Part shown: positions 43,079 through 44,106 of the stretch, one piece after another
Position numbering within the stretch: position 1 is the stretch's first letter
Layout: each line of letters begins with the position of its first letter
Source: Gammaproteobacteria bacterium
GTDB taxonomy: Bacteria; Pseudomonadota; Gammaproteobacteria; S012-40
Direction of reading: 5' to 3'
Assembly: GCA_027021445.1 (NCBI GenBank)
Contig: JALUUH010000068.1
Coordinates: 1 to 44,106 of the forward strand
Length of the DNA: 44,106 nucleotides
Notes under the pieces: model-generated
What the model was told of the DNA's origin: nothing
What the model saw: only the letters and a program-made list of their open reading frames with translations
The model's database searches: none
Translations under genes and position numbers: made by a program

Positions 43079-43675
43079 ATGGTCATGGGAACTAAAGTGG
43101 ATGTTGCTTTACATGATATCCGATTACACGGTCGAGGCGGTCAAGGCACGGTCTCCGCCGCTGCATTGCTGGCACTGGCTGCATTTGAAGATGGCTTTGA
43201 AAGTCAGGCGTTTCCGAAGTTTGGCTCCGAACGGCGCGGGGCACCTGTCGAGGCTTATGTACGGGTTAGCCGTTCGCCGATTCGTGCGCATAATCAGGTG
43301 TATACCCCGGATGCGGTGGTGATTCAGGATGCGGGTTTATTGCGTTCTGAGCCACTGCTACGTGGCTTAAAAAGAGGTGGTTTGGTTATCTTGAATGGTG
43401 AGCAGTCCGTCAATAGTGAGCTCGATGATTTTCGCTGGGTTTGCCTGCCTGCGAGCCAGATTAGCGAGCGCCATATTGGTCGGCCTCTGCCTAATACTGT
43501 GTTGTTAGGCGCATTGGCAGCGGCGACGCAGTGGGTAAACCTAACCGCCTTGGAAAAGGCGGTTGCCAACCACTTATCGAAAAAAGGTGAAGCGATGGTA
43601 AAGGCCAATATCGAAGCCCTGCGGGCAGGTTATACCGGTGGTTTAACGGTGCTAAAAGAAGGTGTATCTGCATGA
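43079..43675 (+). CDS. 2-Oxoacid:acceptor oxidoreductase, gamma subunit
   Basis: A 198-residue gamma-domain protein: [20 protein letters not shown] (residues ~15-35), [31 protein letters not shown] and [16 protein letters not shown] are the standard PorC/KorC landmarks. With alpha, beta and (delta) ferredoxin-like subunits it oxidises pyruvate or another 2-oxoacid to acyl-CoA with reduction of ferredoxin. The substrate cannot be read from this subunit. GAGGAG precedes ATG 43079, and its stop overlaps the alpha-subunit start (ATGA). Confidence 0.9.
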   Translation: MVMGTKVDVALHDIRLHGRGGQGTVSAAALLALAAFEDGFESQAFPKFGSERRGAPVEAYVRVSRSPIRAHNQVYTPDAVVIQDAGLLRSEPLLRGLKRGGLVILNGEQSVNSELDDFRWVCLPASQISERHIGRPLPNTVLLGALAAATQWVNLTALEKAVANHLSKKGEAMVKANIEALRAGYTGGLTVLKEGVSA

Positions 43676-44106
43676 AAAAATTACTGGAAGGATCACAAGC
43701 CGTGGCTGCAGCGGTGCGCCTGTGTCGACCCCAAGTGGTGGCGGCTTATCCCATCACTCCACAGACGCACATCATTGAACGGCTGGCGCAGGACGTGGCT
43801 AACGGTGAACTGGATGCTGAGTTCATTAATGCCGAGAGCGAGTTTGGTGCGGCGTCCATTGTATTGGGTGCCGTCGCTGCCGGAGCACGTGCATTTACCG
43901 CGACCGCCTCGCAAGGCTTGTTATTAATGATCGAGGTGCTTTATAACATCGCTGGTTTACGCCTGCCGGTAGTCATGGTCTGTGCCAACCGAGCAGTCGG
44001 TGCACCGATCAATATTTGCAGCGATCATCAAGACAGTATGGCCTTACGTGATGCGGGTTGGATTCAGCTTTATGTAGAGAGTAATCAGGAAGCCGTGGAT
44101 ACCTTA
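43672..44106 (+). CDS. 2-Oxoacid:acceptor oxidoreductase, alpha subunit (partial)
   Basis: Read by hand: 145 codons remain open to the window edge. [87 protein letters not shown] and [16 protein letters not shown] are the conserved N-terminal blocks of PorA/KorA. Coupled to the gamma subunit by ATGA. Beta subunit expected just beyond 44106. PorA rather than KorA is favoured by the gamma-alpha order but not proven. Confidence 0.92.
   Translation, partial: MKKLLEGSQAVAAAVRLCRPQVVAAYPITPQTHIIERLAQDVANGELDAEFINAESEFGAASIVLGAVAAGARAFTATASQGLLLMIEVLYNIAGLRLPVVMVCANRAVGAPINICSDHQDSMALRDAGWIQLYVESNQEAVDTL

Noticed and set aside
43693-43914. Minus-strand ORF opposite the alpha subunit
   Set aside because: Antisense of a highly conserved oxidoreductase gene; no independent support.

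Overview
The window reads as a chromosomal segment of a fairly AT-rich Gram-negative proteobacterium, most likely a gammaproteobacterium. This is inferred from the style of the Hut, TrmH-like, YhiN-like, TA and CopA proteins; no rRNA or other marker gene is present. Signal peptides, outer-membrane beta-barrels and periplasmic cytochromes confirm a Gram-negative envelope.

Layout. (1) 1-3243, minus strand: a compact complex I / group 4 hydrogenase-like operon. It has a NuoA-like subunit, a 759-residue NuoB/NuoD-like fusion carrying five heavy-metal-binding CPMHPE domains, and the N-terminal 201 residues of a divergent NuoH cut by the window edge. Divergently at 3644 lies a Cyc2-like fusion of a monohaem cytochrome to a porin-like barrel, followed by a small secreted protein and an FAD oxidoreductase. 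(2) 6.5-11.8 kb: an accessory region with three toxin-antitoxin pairs (CcdAB, VapC/Phd, HigBA), a GNAT acetyltransferase, and broken mobile elements: a RAYT stub, an IS3 orfA fragment, an IS110/IS1111 fragment and the 3' ends of two different group II introns with intact domain V. AttC-like half sites suggest a decayed integron cassette array. (3) 11.9-25.2 kb: an exported beta-propeller/CARDB protein, the histidine catabolic pair hutG-hutI, and a 2925-residue surface protein with tandem 275-residue modules and a C-terminal barrel-like region. (4) 25.2-32.3 kb: a YhiN-like flavoprotein, a CBS protein, an HD-GYP phosphodiesterase, tryptophan 2,3-dioxygenase with a kynureninase-like enzyme, and an SpoU/TrmH RNA methylase, separated by MITE-like and REP-like repeats. 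(5) 32.7-39.6 kb: a metal (probably copper) locus: YHS protein, shortened-T-loop PII-like protein, DUF2231 protein, a 48-residue membrane peptide, MerR regulator with its promoter, Met-rich periplasmic protein, CopA ATPase, ICMT-like methylase, second YHS protein, DUF5676 and PilZ. (6) 39.6-44.1 kb: glutamate dehydrogenase, a small cytochrome c, a putative RquA (rhodoquinone synthesis), a membrane cytochrome c, and the gamma and alpha (partial) subunits of a 2-oxoacid:acceptor oxidoreductase.

How it may fit together (inference): the right end looks like a low-oxygen redox module in which 2-oxoacids are oxidised by a PFOR-type enzyme and electrons may pass through rhodoquinone. The metal locus handles copper-like stress. 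The left end combines a redox-centre-poor complex I-like machine with the same metal-binding domain type found in CopA, next to an outer-membrane cytochrome whose upstream region carries a copy of the MerR operator core. The metal-domain NuoB/NuoD fusion is the strongest candidate for an undescribed system. Three short dispersed repeat families recur between genes.
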